A stretch of DNA of 64,000 nt from Dasypus novemcinctus (Eukaryota > Chordata > Mammalia > Cingulata > Dasypodidae), in assembly GCF_030445035.2 (NCBI RefSeq), contig NC_080677.1, positions 24,811,513 to 24,875,512 on the forward strand, read 5' to 3'. A program made the position numbers and the translations under genes. Numbering within the stretch: the first letter of the stretch is position 1; each line of letters opens with the position of its first letter. Below the pieces are notes generated by a model. The model was not told where the DNA came from, did not search any database, and saw nothing but the letters and a program-made list of their open reading frames with translations. Shown here in pieces: positions 11,584-24,559 of this stretch.

Positions 11584-12263
11584 GCATATCTTGGAGTAGA
11601 ACATTTTGGTTCATCTTCTCAGGGAGTACTTTCAGTGTGCAGATTTCAGATGTTTATCTATTTCTAGAAAGTTTCTGTGAATTATAATTTGAATTATTAG
11701 CTCTTTTCCAATGTTTTTCTTCTTTACTTACTTCAGTAATGTGGACATTATTGCTTATTTGAAAGTCTTCCATTTCTATTACTTTCTCTTTGACATTTTT
11801 ACTTTTCTTTATGTCATTTTCATTTTCTTGGCTGTTTTCCTGCCTTTCTTCAAGGTTCCTTAATAAATTTTCATTTTCAAATAGAGTCTTCCTTGGACAC
11901 TTGCAATATATACTTCATTTCAGAGAAAATGTTTTCTTTTTCTTACACTTCTTTGTTGAGTTCAATCTACTCTTTTTTTAAAAAAAATTCTATTTTTGTC
12001 CTTTTCTACTTTTAGGTTTTGAATTCCTGATTCAAGGTGATTCTTCAAGTATATTAATTTTTCAAGGTGATTGAGAATATTCAATTTGTTTGATTATTGA
12101 CTTACAGTTTTATTCTACACTGTGATATTCTTTTACGGAATATTTTTCTCACTTGATATGTGTGAAATTTTTATTCCTGATTTTCTTCAATCTTTTTCTA
12201 TGTGCTTTTCTTCCCTATTGCTATTTTTTAAGTCTAGTAAAGCCCAGGTATGTTAGCATTTTA

Positions 12264-12307
12264 CCTATCTATCTATCTGTCTACCATCTATCTATCTATC
12301 TATCTAT
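12264..12307. repeat. (TATC)n microsatellite
   Basis: About eleven TATC units with a TGTC and ACCATC interruption. Confidence 0.9.
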
Positions 12308-13040
12308 TTGGTTTTGTTTTGTTGTTGGATGAGAGGGTGTGAGTCCTCTGATTTTGTTGTTCTCTTTTGGCTTGCAAGACCTTATATTTTCCCCCATTTT
12401 CTTATTTTACTCTTCACTACCAAATGTTTGAGGGTATTTGTGTGTGTGTGTGTGCCTTTTCTCTTTCCCAGAAGTTATGCATTTGAAGGCTGTCTCTTTA
12501 AATTGTGCTTGTCCTTTAAAATCACAATTTCCCTTTTAAATCACAGCTGTCTCTTTAATTCATATGTCTTGACCTTTATATGGTGTCTGACCATTTAAGT
12601 CCCTTGTACTTGGAAATTCCTTCCTATTAATTTGTGCCTTTTTCTTTTCCCAGCATTTTCAGATTCAGTGTGGATTTAATCTTGCTTCTTTGCTAGCCTC
12701 CTTCTTCTGATTTCCCCACACTTTTTCTGGGTCTGCCTTTGATCCCCACACAGCCTGGGGATTTGGGGAGGTTTGGAGGGGAGCATGAGGGACTATAAAT
12801 GGAGATTTTCTTCCTTTTATTCACAGTTACTTGGCAGTTTTGGCATTCTCTGTCTTCAAATAATGTTGATGGTTTGGTTAAGTGTAGAAATGTCATAATT
12901 ATGAAGTAGTTTTGTATCATTCTGGGAGGACATTTGGGGAAGTTGCTTACCTCACAGCCTCCATTATCTTTAATTAGCCAGAGGTCTGTGATGAAGAGAA
13001 TTGACTAAATTTAATGTAGTCCCGTCTTAGCAATTATTTC
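12308..13040. other. Intergenic, no gene
   Basis: T-rich sequence with a (TG)n run at 12439-12453 and a repeated AAATCACA / CTCTTTAA pattern at 12490-12560. Nothing codes. Confidence 0.4.
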
Positions 13041-13180
13041 CTTTATGTTTATTGTGTTCTGTTTAAGAAAGCTTTACTTATCCTAAAGTCATAAAGATAT
13101 CCTGTTATGCTTTATTTTATGTTTATGAAGATAATCTCTTATGCTTCTTAATTTCTTCAAGAAACTTTGCTTTACCACTC
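13040..13180 (-). mobile_element. Old L1 ORF2 fragment
   Basis: The text TTAAGAAAGCTTTACTTATCCTAAAGTCATAAAGATATCC matches, in reverse complement, a well-known part of the 3' half of L1 ORF2. It is short and highly diverged. Confidence 0.5.
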
Positions 13181-14465
13181 ACTTTCAGAATGGCAGTCCA
13201 TCTGAAATTGACTGTTTCTTCCATGGTTTTTGCCACAGGATCCATATTATTTTTCCTCTTCTCCTCCTTGTCCCCATTCAATTAGCCTTCTTCTTCTTCT
13301 TTGTCAAGTGAATATATAAATAAATAAGCACTGTTTATTGAAAAAGTGATATTTTCCCCTACCATATTGAAATATCTCATTTGTAAAAATCAAGTGGCCA
13401 TATATATGTGTATTTTTATAAATTCTCTTTTCTCTTCCATTAGTCAATTTATCTTTGTGTGAGTACCACCTTAAGAGAGTGGCATTAACTGGTAGATTAC
13501 ACCCCACTAAATTTTTTGTTGTGGTCAGGGAGGGAATGGCAAAAGGCAGGCAGGATAACAGTTCTACAAAGCCAACCCCAAAATGCTACATTGCTATTGT
13601 AATGGCATTCCTTTTTTAAAAATTTTCTGCTTGGAATTAATTTATAATAATAAAAATATAAAAGAGTAGGTAAACTATCACTTACTGTTTACTCAGTTTC
13701 CACTATTGTTTATTTTCTACTCCATGTTCTTCATCATTTGTGCTCTCTCTTTTTCTGTTAAGGGTAAGCTACATACTTTATATTCCTTTACTCGTATATA
13801 TTCCAGTGTGCATTTATTAAGAAAGGGATATTCTCTTACTTGGTAATTAGAGTGCATTTATCAACTTCCGTAACTTTAATATCAATATAATGCATTTATT
13901 TCATCTATGGTTTGTATTCTAATTTTGTTGATTGACCTAATATTGTCTTTTATAGCATTTTTACCCTACAGTACAGGATCCAGTCTAAGGTCAGGTTTTG
14001 TTTTCAATTGTCATGTCTCTCTTTGCCTACTTCAATATGAAGTAACACTACAGTCTTTTTCGTTCTTTTACGACATGACATTTTGAAGATTACTATCTCC
14101 TTCCCACCTTTTTCAAACGTCATTCCACATTTTAGGTTTGTCTGATGTTTTCTCATGATTACATTCAGGTTACGCATTCTCAGCCAGAATACTACATAAG
14201 TGCTGTTTTTTCCTCAGGTTGTGACATCCAAAGGCACAAAATGTTGATTTGTTCCACAATAGTGATTCTAATTTTTAACTTCTGGTCAAGGTATTGTCTG
14301 ATTTTTCCCATTTAAAATTAGGGGATATTTTTCCTTGCAAGAACGCCCCTCTAGATGTAGCTTCTATTAATAATTCTTGATTGATTAAATTTTTAAACAT
14401 CATTTCTTTCACATTTATCAGTTGGCACTTGTAGCTTTACTGAGTAAAGCACCTCTTTTCTTCCC

Positions 14466-14620
14466 CATGTTGATGAAAGAGGTTGTTGATGTGGAAAGAG
14501 TGGGGTGAGGGGGGTGGGAGGTATAAGGGGATCTCTTATTCTTTTTAATGTAACATTAAAAAATTAAAGGGTTTTTTTTTAATGTAACATTTAAAAAAAT
14601 AAAGGGAGAGAAAAAAGAGA
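14466..14620 (+). mobile_element. Very short L1 3' end inserted in older L1
   Basis: TGATGAAAGAGGTTGTTGATGTGG, then the G-rich GGGGTGAGGGGGGTGGGAGG run and TTTTTAATGTAACATT, match the terminal ~150 bases of the L1 3'UTRs at 20770-21150 and 44800-45240. The AATGTAACATT tail unit occurs twice (about 14547 and 14580). Confidence 0.75.
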
Positions 14621-14999
14621 AAGTCATAATAAGACAGAAAAAAAAATCAGTACTGGCAAATGCATTCCTATTTTTTTCAGTGGTTTACTATTTTTACAGT
14701 ACATAATTATTTTGCTGCTCAAATTGTCCCAGATTGGGGTCAATGGGAGTCTAACTCTGTGACATGTCTGCATCATTTTATATACATGCATATATCACTT
14801 TCTTACGTTCTGACATAGCAAGATGTCATAGACTTACCTTGCAACTATTCTGTGCAAGCCTTGGAGTCAATGCTTTTCGTATTAGACCTAGTTAATTTTA
14901 GTGGGAAATATTACTAGAAAATAAGATCTGAGCACTAAATGAGCTCATGGTATTGGTTGCCTTTGTTTCTTTGTTCCTTTAGAGGACAGAGGCAATAGA

Positions 15000-15110
15000 T
15001 GCATGCATGTATATATTCATTTGCATGTACACATATACAAATATACACAAGTATGTACATATCTATCCACAGATTCATGTGTATGTACATATATACATAT
15101 ACATATTTTA
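15000..15110. repeat. CATG/TATACA-rich low-complexity tract
   Basis: Runs of TGCATGCATGTATATA, TACACATATACA and TACATATATACATATACATA. Confidence 0.7.
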
Positions 15111-15640
15111 TAAATCATGAATAGACATGAATACCTCCAATTCTAATCCATTTCCATGGATTTTTTTTTTTTTTTGCCTGTCCCCTTTCTATGGGTGTAT
15201 GTCCCTTCTTTCATATTGAGAACCCTGGCTCCCAACAACATCATGACATTTACTCATTTACTCAATTTTCTAATATATCTAAAATATTTCAGAATAGCTT
15301 TGCTCATACCCTTACAATAACAATTAATTTTTAAAAAATGACTAAAAAGATATCAGGATTTAGTTGCTCTTCCCCCTTCAGCCTCTTTTCCTGAGTTCAA
15401 TTAACTCTCATTTTATCTTTTTAGAAATTCATTTCAATTCTTCTTATTTTTCTGATTCAAAGTATTTCTTATATTCAAATATTTGTTTTAGGATATTTTA
15501 TTCAGTTTGGAGTGTTATATTACACTTTTCTTCAGATTCATGTATACTTTTGCAAAGAGCCTTTTTCATCAGCAGAAACTTTTATTTTCTGATTTTTTGC
15601 AGTAGGTCTATGGATTTTATCTAATCTTTTCGATATTTGG

Positions 15641-16449
15641 GGACAGAATTGCTAGTTTGGGACCACTCTTTCCTCTCAGTTCTGCTCTCCTCCTTGCAGT
15701 TTCTTTAATGGATAGAAGGTGGGAGTAGGTTGGCATGAGAATGATTGTCATGTCCTGATTCTAGTTCATTTTAGCAGGACTTAACTTTTCTGTCTTATTT
15801 CTTTCTTTCCTTTCACTGCCTTGTCTCCAAGACATACCTCACATTCAACACATATCTGATCCTTCCTCAGAAGCAACATTTCTAGAGTTTCTAGAAATGG
15901 GTCCCATACTAGGGGGCCCAAGGAATGGAATATGAGGAAAAATTACCCAAAGTCCATGGCTCAAACCAGCAGGTAAAGAGCTTCTTATAGATAATGCTTC
16001 TTGCGGATAATGCTGTTCCAGTAGTGTTGGCAACGGTACGTTATACCCATAAGTGACTTTGCATAAGTAATCACAGGAGTTGAAAAGAGGGAATTATTGG
16101 AAATTAATATCTGAATCTTGTGTTAATATCCAGGACTCTTCTGCTGCACATGAGAGCTACTACCTAAGACATTCATGTGCTGCCCTCTGTTTGCCTCACA
16201 GTTTGGAAAAAGGTTGTGTGAAGCCTCTGCTTGTTAAGGCTGCAATGAGAGTTAAATGTAGCCCAAGGAATAAGACTCTGAGTGGTTCCAGCTCCAGCAG
16301 ACACTCAGGAAGCTGCTGTAGAAACAGTAAAGCCTCTCCAAATGCACTTTTCTTTCTTTTTTACCATTAGGAATCAGTCACCATTTCCTCAACCTTAAGA
16401 GACACATTATAGGAATTAGAAAACAAAATATTGAACTGTGAGAGTTACT
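15641..16449. other. Intergenic, no recognised feature
   Basis: Mixed-composition sequence without repeats I can name. An open frame of 96 codons at 16080-16370 has no recognisable domain. Confidence 0.4.
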
Positions 16450-16570
16450 CTTTCATTCACAAATCTTTGAGCATTCATTGAGTAGTGGGCCCTGTTCCAG
16501 GAACCACATGTGCCGTGGTAAGTAGAGCAAACACAGTCCCTCCCTCATGAGAAACAGAAGTGTTTGATTA
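16450..16570 (-). mobile_element. L2 3'-end fragment
   Basis: TTCACAAATCTTTGAGCATTCATTGAG followed by GGGCCCTGTTCCAGG and CAGTCCCTCCCTCATGAG fits the reverse complement of the L2 3' end. Confidence 0.6.
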
Positions 16571-17289
16571 GTAACTGGTGCATGTGGAGCAGTGCATTCT
16601 TTCATTTTTCATTTGTAATTAAAAAAACATGAAAGTCTGGAATTCCATGTCTTCTCTCTTCCTGTTTTTTTTATAGGCTGTCAAGGAAGTTCCTCTAATT
16701 TATTTTAGGACTCATTGTCAATATTGCTTTGAAAAAGGATTGCAATATGCCATGGAGGTACCAAAGTACTCTTATTCATCCTTTACCAACAAGGTATCAT
16801 TTGTAGTTCTTAAATTTTATGCATGTGATTAGAAGATAAAAACTTCCACTTCGATAACAGCACACATAAACTGCTGAGTTCTACCTTTAGTTTTGCCGCC
16901 TTTTCTTTTGCTGCATTATTTATTCCCTTTAGGTCTCAGTGCTTTCATCTGGGAAAGGAAGGTTTGGACCCAGGCTTCTATGATGCCTCTGCTAGCAGGT
17001 GTGCCCCTGGGTAAAGTGGCCTGATTTCTACCTGGGAACATCATATTTTATGTAGCCTGAGCCTTCAACCAAGAACCTGAGAAAATATCCCTCACTGTCT
17101 ACCTGGTGTTTCCACCTTTGAAATCTTCCATTGTTATGAAGAGAAGCATAAGGTATTATTAAATCTGGAGTAGATTCACCTGGTGACTGATTTGTCCTTG
17201 GTGTCTCCGTGCTCTTCTTCACTAGGGTTTCTGGGAGAGTCTCAAAGGAGGAGACAGCAGGAGGGAGAACATGGCTTTCCAGCCACCCA

Positions 17290-17490
17290 GAGCCCATTTC
17301 CAGTTGTGACTCTTCCACATGATGATTATGTGACATTGACCATTTAATTAACCTCTTTTGGACACATAATCCTTTTATGTGAGAGGGAATAAAATGCATA
17401 TTCCAGTCGGCTCTCTTAAGGGTTGAATGAGACATTATCCATTAAGGGCTTAGTGTGGCGTCTAGCACGTAGAAGGGATGGTGAATGGTA
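17290..17490 (+). mobile_element. MIR SINE
   Basis: The order TTGTGACTCTTCCACATG, GTGACATTGACCATTTAATTAACCTC, a TGTGAGAGGGAATAAAATG block, TTAAGGGTTGAATGAGA and GGCTTAGTGTGGCGTCTAGCACGTAG follows the MIR core and 3' half on the plus strand. It is an ancient mammalian SINE. Confidence 0.7.
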
Positions 17491-17939
17491 ACCAATATCA
17501 CTATTTTAGTAATATGACCATGATAACCTCTACTGTTATTGTTGGGTCTCCCAGTCTCCATTTTACCTTTTCCCTATCCATCCATTTTCCAGAATGTTAA
17601 TTGTAAAATGCTATACTTTGTCTTCTTTTCCCTCAACTTTCCTCTCTCTAAAAGCTAACATAGATCCCCACTGCCTGTTGAAAAGAGTCTGAACTCCATG
17701 TCATGGCCTGCAGTCTTTGTGGGCATTCCTATCTCCCCAGCCTCACTTTCCACACCCTCATCATCATGGACCCCCTCCAGCCCAAAGTATGCTCTTGCAT
17801 GCCTCAGAGCATTGGTACAAGCTATTTTTCTGTCTAAAATATGTTCAAATATTTGTCCATCAAACTCCAAGTCATTTATTAAGGTTTGGGAAAATAAGGG
17901 GGAATGTTAAACATATATATAAAATAACTATAGCTTAAC

Positions 17940-18160
17940 CACTTTGCAAGAGCTATCTCATATATTGCTCACAAGGCAATGGCATCGGTATGTATTATAA
18001 TGTTGTTGCTGCTGTTGTTTTGTTGCGAAGGAATCTGAGTCTCAGAAATTAAGTAACCATGCCAACGTCTTATAGCAAGTAAGTGGATGATAGGAAATTT
18101 AATCTCAGATTCATTTGAGCCCAAGATCCAAATACTTTCCCCTGTACTATGCTAACTCCT
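17940..18160 (-). mobile_element. MIR SINE
   Basis: GAATCTGAGTCTCAGAAATTAAGTAACC, then GCAAGTAAGTGG and a TTGAGCCCAAG block, then ACTATGCTAACTCC, is MIR in reverse complement, with a (TTG/CTG)n insertion at about 18000-18025. Confidence 0.65.
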
Positions 18161-18746
18161 CTTTTCTTCTCCAGTTCAGTCACCTTACTCTGAAGCCTCC
18201 CAGTGACCTCAGAGTAGGTTTCCCTATCACTTAATTTGGGCATCTGATACAACCCTGAATCACTTGGTATTCCTAGTTTCAAGTACAAGAAAGACTCTAG
18301 TGTCCTTCAGTATAAGGGAGGTTCATTAGAAGGATATTGGTGACTTTCTAGAGGAACAGAGTTGGAGTTGCGGAAGGAATCAAAGGAATCTGGAAGGAAG
18401 GAACCACAATTGAGGTCAGTCCAAGACCAGTTGGGTCAGGATATCCACCATTATTGTCCCTTTTTTCCAAAGCAGTCTCTATCGTCGCTGCCGATGTGGC
18501 TATCCCATTTCCAAGCATCTCTGGATCTCACACTCAGAGCTTTCAAAGTCCTGGGAGTACCTTCTGATTGTCCCAGCTTCGGTCCTTGACCTGACCACTC
18601 TTGGGAGCCAGAGGGACGGCAACAATGGGAGTTGAGTGCTCCCAATGATGTGCTCACAGAGGCCTCACTTGGGCCTACCTCATGGGCCAGAAGGGCAAGT
18701 CCCTACAAGGAAAAAGATGCTGCTGAGGGTAGATACTGGGAAGCCA

Positions 18747-18763
18747 AAAAAAAAAAAAAAAAG
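18747..18763. repeat. Short A tract
   Basis: An uninterrupted run of A with no retrocopy identified upstream. Confidence 0.8.
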
Positions 18764-18794
18764 GAGAAAGAGAGACATGTTATAGGCTTATTAA

Positions 18795-18920
18795 ATTGCT
18801 TTATACATATTGATCACTCCCTCCAGGCTGTGAGTGTTTTGATGAATAAGTCTCATCCATCACTATATCCCCTGCACTCAGGATAGTCTGGCAAAAGGAG
18901 GTGCTTCATCTAACACTGTA
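18795..18920 (+). mobile_element. L2 3'-end fragment
   Basis: CACTCCCTCCAGGCTGTGAG, ATATCCCCTGCACTCAGGAT and GGAGGTGCTTCAT line up with the plus-strand L2 end (CTGTGAGCTCC..., TATCCCC..., GGTGCTCAAT). Confidence 0.5.
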
Positions 18921-19949
18921 CAGGGTTTGATCAATAGACTGTCAGATCTCAGCATGGAAGGTTCCCGGGCATCTTAAGAGCCTCTCCTTCTCAGCTCAGA
19001 TATTTGAGGTTTCTGGCATCATCCTCTTCTGACTGTTTCTTCCTTAGATTAATTCTCTTCTGTACTGTTTTCCTTTGGTCCACTGAGAGTAAGAGAAAGA
19101 TGGGAGAGAGTTATCACTGCCATCTTACCCCAGGGTCCCCAGCTGAGGACCACCTCCCTCCAAGAAGAATTGCCTCCTTAATTAATTTTTTTAAAAATGT
19201 GTCTCTGCAACTCCAATGTACAATCATTTACATTGATTGACATTGCCTCTGGGAGGCACAAGAGAAAAAGCCCCCTTGCAGAGCACTGATTTGTTCCTTA
19301 TCTTCTTTTCTGTTTCTAATCACAAGTCCTGGCCACCCCTTAAAGAATAACACATATAATTAGTGAATTACACAATATTTCAGATGTGTACATCTTAGGA
19401 ACCTGCTGAATACTCTTCCAGAAAACTTAAGGTTGAAGAGAGATTCTGCATGAAGCAGACCTTCTCTCTATCGGTGGTTCATTACTTAGATTAGAGAGAA
19501 ACAATCTCCAATGCCTGCCATAGGTTGTACCAAGACTCTATGTCTCATGTTTAACATTCTCCATGTTGAAGAGGTAGAGAAAAATCTTCCCATAAAGAAA
19601 CAGAAAAACCAGGAGACAAGTGTTCCCCATCAGTGTGTTCTTATTAGTTGCTTGGGGTGAGTTCACATTGATTCACAGAGTGCTCAGAACCACAGGTACA
19701 CATTGGGGCTTCTTGAAATAAATCTATTGCAGAGCAGTATCATAGCAACTTCCAAACTATCAGAAAAGAGAAAAAGTCAAATATTCAAGAACTCATGGGT
19801 TACCTGGGTTGTATTCTATCCCACCATGGAAAGAGGGAACAGAGACGCAGTTTCCATTTCTCTAAACTGCATTAATAGTCAATCATCACAGAGCTCAGTT
19901 TGTCTGATCTGTGGGGCATACTTTTGTTTTTCTCCTACTCACATACCCT
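18921..19949. other. Intergenic, no recognised feature
   Basis: Unique-looking DNA; no gene, no repeat recognised. Confidence 0.4.
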
Positions 19950-20270
19950 AGATTACCTGAATGGCATTGAAATGACAGACACAGGGCATTATATATTCTG
20001 TCATAACCTACAAAACTGAGCAGGGGAGAACGTAAACTACAACGTAAACTCTATTCCATGCTTAGTGGCAATGCTCCAAAATGTGTTCATCAATTGCAAA
20101 AGAATGTACCACACTAATGAAAGAAGATATTAATATGGGCAAAGTGGGAGGTGTGGGGAGTGGGGCATATGGGAATCCCTTTTATTTTTTTATGTAACAT
20201 TTTATGTAATCTAAGTATCTTTTAAAAATAAATACAAAACATATTTTTAAAAAACAACTACAGACTAATG
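19950..20270 (+). mobile_element. L1 3' end (5'-truncated)
   Basis: Collinear with 39330-39600: a CACAGGGCATTATATATTCTGTCATAACC-like segment, a GTAAACTACAACGTAAACT segment, CCAAAATGTGTTCATCAATTGC, GGGGCATATGGGAATCCC and the terminal ATGTAATCTAAGTATCTTTTAAAAATAAA. Confidence 0.8.
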
Positions 20271-20769
20271 TAAACATCTTCAGTGAATATTTTACTCCTT
20301 TGACACCTGTAAATCATATCATCTAATACTTGCTGTCCCATTTAGACTTCTAAATCTATAGCTTTGCTAATGATTTGCTAACGATTACACAAAAAATGAA
20401 AGGAAATTTTACTTCCTTCAGCTGTTCTAGAACCATTTATTTCTTGTTCTGAATTGGGGCTTTTGAGAGGGTAGGGTAGGTAATCTCCCACCATTCATAT
20501 TTTGATTCTGTAAGCAGCCTTATCAAGATTCACCTTAAACAGATGCAGCTGAATATTTTAACTATTTAAATATTTGAATAGTATAAAACTGCATCACCCC
20601 AGATTAAAAGCAGTGGGTCAGTGACTGCTATGCTGATTTTCCAATTCCATCAAAGCCACCTTACCAATGAAAGTTTAAAGGACTCTGTTGGAGTGCTGGC
20701 ATGTTGGTGTATTTGCTTATGTGCAGCCCCTTCCCATGGGCCAGTATTGGCTGGAGAAATGAGCAAGGA

Positions 20770-21150
20770 CCCTTAAGAAATTGTAGCATTGAGGTGGAGA
20801 AAGTGGCCACAGTAGCTGCTGAGGGTAGGGAAGGGAAGAAGAGATATGATGTGGGGGCATTTTCAGGACTTGGAGTTGTCCTGGGTGGTACTGCAGGGTC
20901 AGATGCTGGACGTTGTATGTCCTGCCATGGCCCACTGGGTGGACTGGGGAGTGTAAACTACAATGTAAACTATTATCCATGTGGTGCAGCAGTGCTCCAA
21001 AATGTATTCACCAAATGCAATCAAAGTCCCACGATGATGAAAGAGGTTGTTGATGTGGCAAGAGTGGGGTGAGGGAAGTGGGGGGTATATGGGGGAACCT
21101 CTTATATTTTTTGAATGTAACATTTTAAAAAAAATAAAGAGAGAGAAAAA
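20770..21150 (+). mobile_element. L1 3' end (5'-truncated)
   Basis: GCATTGAGGTGGAGAAAGTGGCCAC is followed by a GGGGGCATTTTCAGGACTTGG block, CACTGGGTGGACTGGGGAG, CCAAAATGTATTCACC, a G-rich run, GAATGTAACATTTTAAAAAAAATAAAG and an A/G-rich tail. It belongs to the same 3'UTR type as 44800-45240 and the copy inside the provirus. A 123-codon frame here is not a gene. Confidence 0.8.
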
Positions 21151-22034
21151 AAAGAGCTAAGAGGCAGAGGTGAACTGCAGTGGCCTGTGTGCTGAGTCTC
21201 TCTTCCCCACTCCCAGGCAAAAAAATCAATGAGTTGTCATGGTAACTGGATACGGAGGACTCTAAAGTAGAGGCCAGAAGGTTAAAACATACCAAATTTG
21301 TCTGTGAGATTTTTCTACAAGAACAAGATGATTCTAGAGATAATCTCATAGGGGCCAAAATGAAATCTGACTTAGGCCCAAGTTAATTTTCATCTTGATT
21401 TCATGCCTAACTATTTACCCAGGCCCTGGAGCACCTTTAACAACAATAAGGCTCTGTGAAGCTCAGAAAATTGGTCTTGCTTCCTGCTTGATAACCTTTG
21501 GCTTTGAGACCCATAGTTCTCAGTCGCTCAGTTGTAAAGCATCTGATTCCTTTAGCAAGTAAGTTGCCTACATTGAAATTCTAATCAAAGAAACCCTGGC
21601 TGGCCTCTTTAAGACCTTTCAAATATCTTTTCTCAGGACATTTCAAACGATTGTACAGAAATGAAAAGGCAAATGATTTGATCCCAGAGTATGAGCTATT
21701 AAGCCATTTCTTTACCAAAACATTTCACAGTGGGAGAGTATAGGTGGTGACTATACTAACTTATCTGAGCAACAAATATTTTAGAGAAATAAAGAACTTA
21801 ATAATTTAAAATACTGATAATGGTAGGACTCTTTCTCTCAGTTTGTCTTGCTAACTGATTTATTGATTAATAGATATGGCTACCCACTGCAGGGTAAATC
21901 GTTGAAATCTATATTTGTTCAGATTACCATGCTACCATGCATTTATAGTTCAGCATCTCCATCCATCTTCCCTTGGGGTGAAATTTTGATTGAGACGCTA
22001 GAGATGAGATCACTGGGCAAATATCAGCAATAAC
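21151..22034. other. Intergenic, no recognised feature
   Basis: No gene or repeat recognised. Confidence 0.4.
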
Positions 22035-22130
22035 TGTACAATTCAATCATTCAACAAATAATTGCTGTGAACTTACTCTGCAAAAGACTGACCCTAAGCA
22101 GGCAGCTGAGGATAGACAAATTACTAAGTC
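22035..22130 (-). mobile_element. L2 3'-end fragment
   Basis: AATTCAATCATTCAACAAATAATTGCTGTGAACTTACTCTGC is the reverse complement of a diverged L2 terminus. Confidence 0.5.
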
Positions 22131-23180
22131 TGTCCAGTTACTGCATGATGTTATCCTAAAATCCTTTGTTATCCTACAAATAGGTGGGTATCCCTTACCA
22201 CCTAAATTTACCTGAAAAGACCATCACTTCCTTTGACTCCAAGTAGTGTCAGTACTGCAAAAATAATGCAACATCGACCTTTTTCTCCACTGTTGCCACA
22301 TACCCCAGCACTTGGAGAATGGGAAAAGAACGTTAGGCTCAGGAAAAAGACAACATTCCTATATGCTCAATCGATATGCTGGTACTTGTGGTATGAATGG
22401 CCTATGACATTTCAAGCTATTGATTGCAATGAAAGTTCTTTGAAAGAAATAAAATTCGTACAGAACCAGAATGAACAACACATTTTTTCATTCAAACTGC
22501 CTACCAGAGTCTCCACCTCAAAGTCTTTGTCAGTCTATGTTGGAACGACTTATGTGTACTATGAGCTTTAGTTCTGGAACTAAACAACTCCAATAAAAGG
22601 GAGAAAATGAAACAGGACGTAAGGAAATTGATATGGGAAGCTGAGTTGGCACTTTAAACTGATTCTCTTATCCCTGCATGGGAAAAGAGTAGGGTGGTTT
22701 GTTTTTTGCACAAATTGTCTCGATAATTTGTTTTGTCAAGAGTTTTCTGAGCGTTACAAAATTGCAAAATTTTATGTTATTGTGTTGAGGAGAAAGATCT
22801 GCCAGGTCTCAAACCTGTGCATGTAAAAATGCCTGTGATAGACAGGGAGTCCCTTGGAGACCTAGGTAGCCCCCCTCTGAGACCTGTACCCGTGATCCTT
22901 TGGCATAAACCAGAACAACAGCCAACCCATCCAAAGGAGACCCAGAATCCTCTCCTTGATCAGCCGAACAACAGCCTTCAGAATCCTGCCTTGTTTGAGC
23001 AAAATTTCCTTTGTTTACCTCCATCTAGACCTTCCACTTTTTACCAAAGTGGTTCCCTGAACTTAATTTTGCATGACACAGTCTCTCCATTCCCAGGCAA
23101 GCAATTTACTCAGTTTTGTTGTTGATGCTATTATTGTTTTATTTGTTTCAACTCTTCAGTCCTTCACATTTTGATGAACT
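22131..23180. other. Intergenic, no recognised feature
   Basis: Open frames of 102-112 codons at 22233-22571 and 22817-23125 have no domain, coiled coil or membrane segment that I recognise and no conserved context. Confidence 0.4.
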
Positions 23181-23310
23181 AATGTTATACTATATTAGGT
23201 AATATATCATATATTATGTATATTTATGTAATATATAGTATAATACATTGTGTATATATAGTATATGTATGTATTTATTATGTCTATATATGATTGATAT
23301 TTATGAAATA
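23181..23310. repeat. TATA/TATG-rich low-complexity tract
   Basis: Alternating ATATAT, TATGTA and TAATATATAG text over about 130 bases, flanked by ordinary A+T-rich DNA. Confidence 0.75.
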
Positions 23311-24555
23311 TTTAATAGATTTTGAGTAAATGGAAAGCATAAGCATAAAATATAAGTACCCAAACTTGATTTGTAGGAAAGTATTAACATTATGATGAAA
23401 AATATAGCAATACTCATATCTGTAAGCCACGGACACACTGACATGTTAAAAGTGGGGAGAAGGCTGAGACAATGGGAACAGAAAGCATCATGATCTCAAA
23501 AATGTAACAAGTCACTAGTGGAGTAAGGTTGAGAATAAACATTGCAAGTAAGAGTTGTTTTTTTCTATTGTTCTTTACTTTGTATTACAGCCTAACAAAA
23601 ATACGTTTTATCAATACATGCATTTCTACACTGTTCTCACTAAGGAATACATATCAGGCATAGGGTTAATGTGAAAATTTGGTAGAGAGGAGAGACAGGA
23701 TGAGAAAGCTGAAAATTACATCTTCACAGAAATAAAATAAAATAATTTCGCAAAAATCCACCACACACACAATGTTTTTAACCTGGAAAACTTGGATGAG
23801 CTCTGGAGTTTCTGTGAGAAATATGTGTTTATATAGATGTACATGTTTCTTAGGAAAGGATCAAAATATTTCATTGGCCTCTTAAATAAGGACCACTTAT
23901 CAAGAGATGAAGAACCATAAGCTTAAGCATAACTTCATTTCTTTAAAAAAGCCCCCAAATTTTATCAAGCTTCAGCGACACCTTTAGAATTAAAAAGTCT
24001 GGACTTTCCCAAGTTCCATATTGTACAAACATGAATTTAAGATTGCTTCTAGAGATTTGGCTTGAGAAGCACTGCTTTTGTTGGAGGTGCAGGATATGTT
24101 TGTATGTGTCCCTGTGTCTCTAGAATAAATCGTCGTTTGTCTGAAATAAGCGAAGCATGGTCCTACCCAGTGTCTTCTGGCAACTGTCAGATAATGGAAT
24201 CACACAAATTTAAAGCCATGAAGCCCTGATTTACCAATTCATCCTATTAAGACATTTTCTGAAAGAGAAAGTAGGGTTCAGAAAATGAAGGTGTGACGGT
24301 GGCATAGCTGGAGTGACTTATTTCTCCTGTCTAGTCAAAGGCACTTTGACCTGTGTCTTGAAAGGGCAGCTTCTTTTCCTGCCTTCACAGAGTGAAATAG
24401 GTTTTCACCAAACTTCAAGGTGTTTTATGGCTGCCAGGACTTACTCCCATAGCATGAATTTACATTATGGTGTAAAGTGTAAAGTGACGTATTCAGACAC
24501 TGTTGGGCAAAATATCAGAGGTTATTATTATTGATGGCAATAGGGAAAGGAGAGT
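23311..24555. other. Intergenic, no recognised feature
   Basis: No gene or repeat recognised. Confidence 0.4.
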
Positions 24556-24559
24556 GACA

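Larger units (their letters stand above)
8741..12260 (-). mobile_element. Old L1 relic on the minus strand, interrupted twice
   Basis: Reading in reverse complement, the segments follow L1 order: an ORF1 coiled coil (about 11600-11960), the ORF1 C-terminal segment with its TTCAACATGAACAAATAGAC context (about 10740-10900), the inter-ORF and early ORF2 region (about 9620-10700), then further ORF2 endonuclease text (about 8780-9200). Divergence is high and the frames are broken. Two younger elements sit inside it at 9206-9604 and 11014-11583. Boundaries are approximate. Confidence 0.6.
13610..15640 (-). mobile_element. L1M-type 3'UTR, minus strand, interrupted
   Basis: In reverse it follows the same 3'UTR order as 3590-4290. 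On the plus strand I see TTTGTCTGATGTTTTCTCATG, AGAATACTACATAAGTGCTG and GGCACAAAATGTTGATTTGTTCC. After a small insertion at 14466-14620 come GCTCAAATTGTCCCAGATTGG and further diverged sequence. No coding sequence. Confidence 0.65.

Noticed and set aside
16080-16370. 96-codon frame in unique DNA
   Set aside because: No domain, no splice or promoter context and random-looking composition.
20701-21072. 123-codon open frame on the plus strand
   Set aside because: Lies across an L1 3'UTR copy; the same sequence elsewhere in the window is frame-broken.
22233-23125. Open frames of 102-112 codons
   Set aside because: No recognisable domain; lengths are within chance for this amount of sequence.
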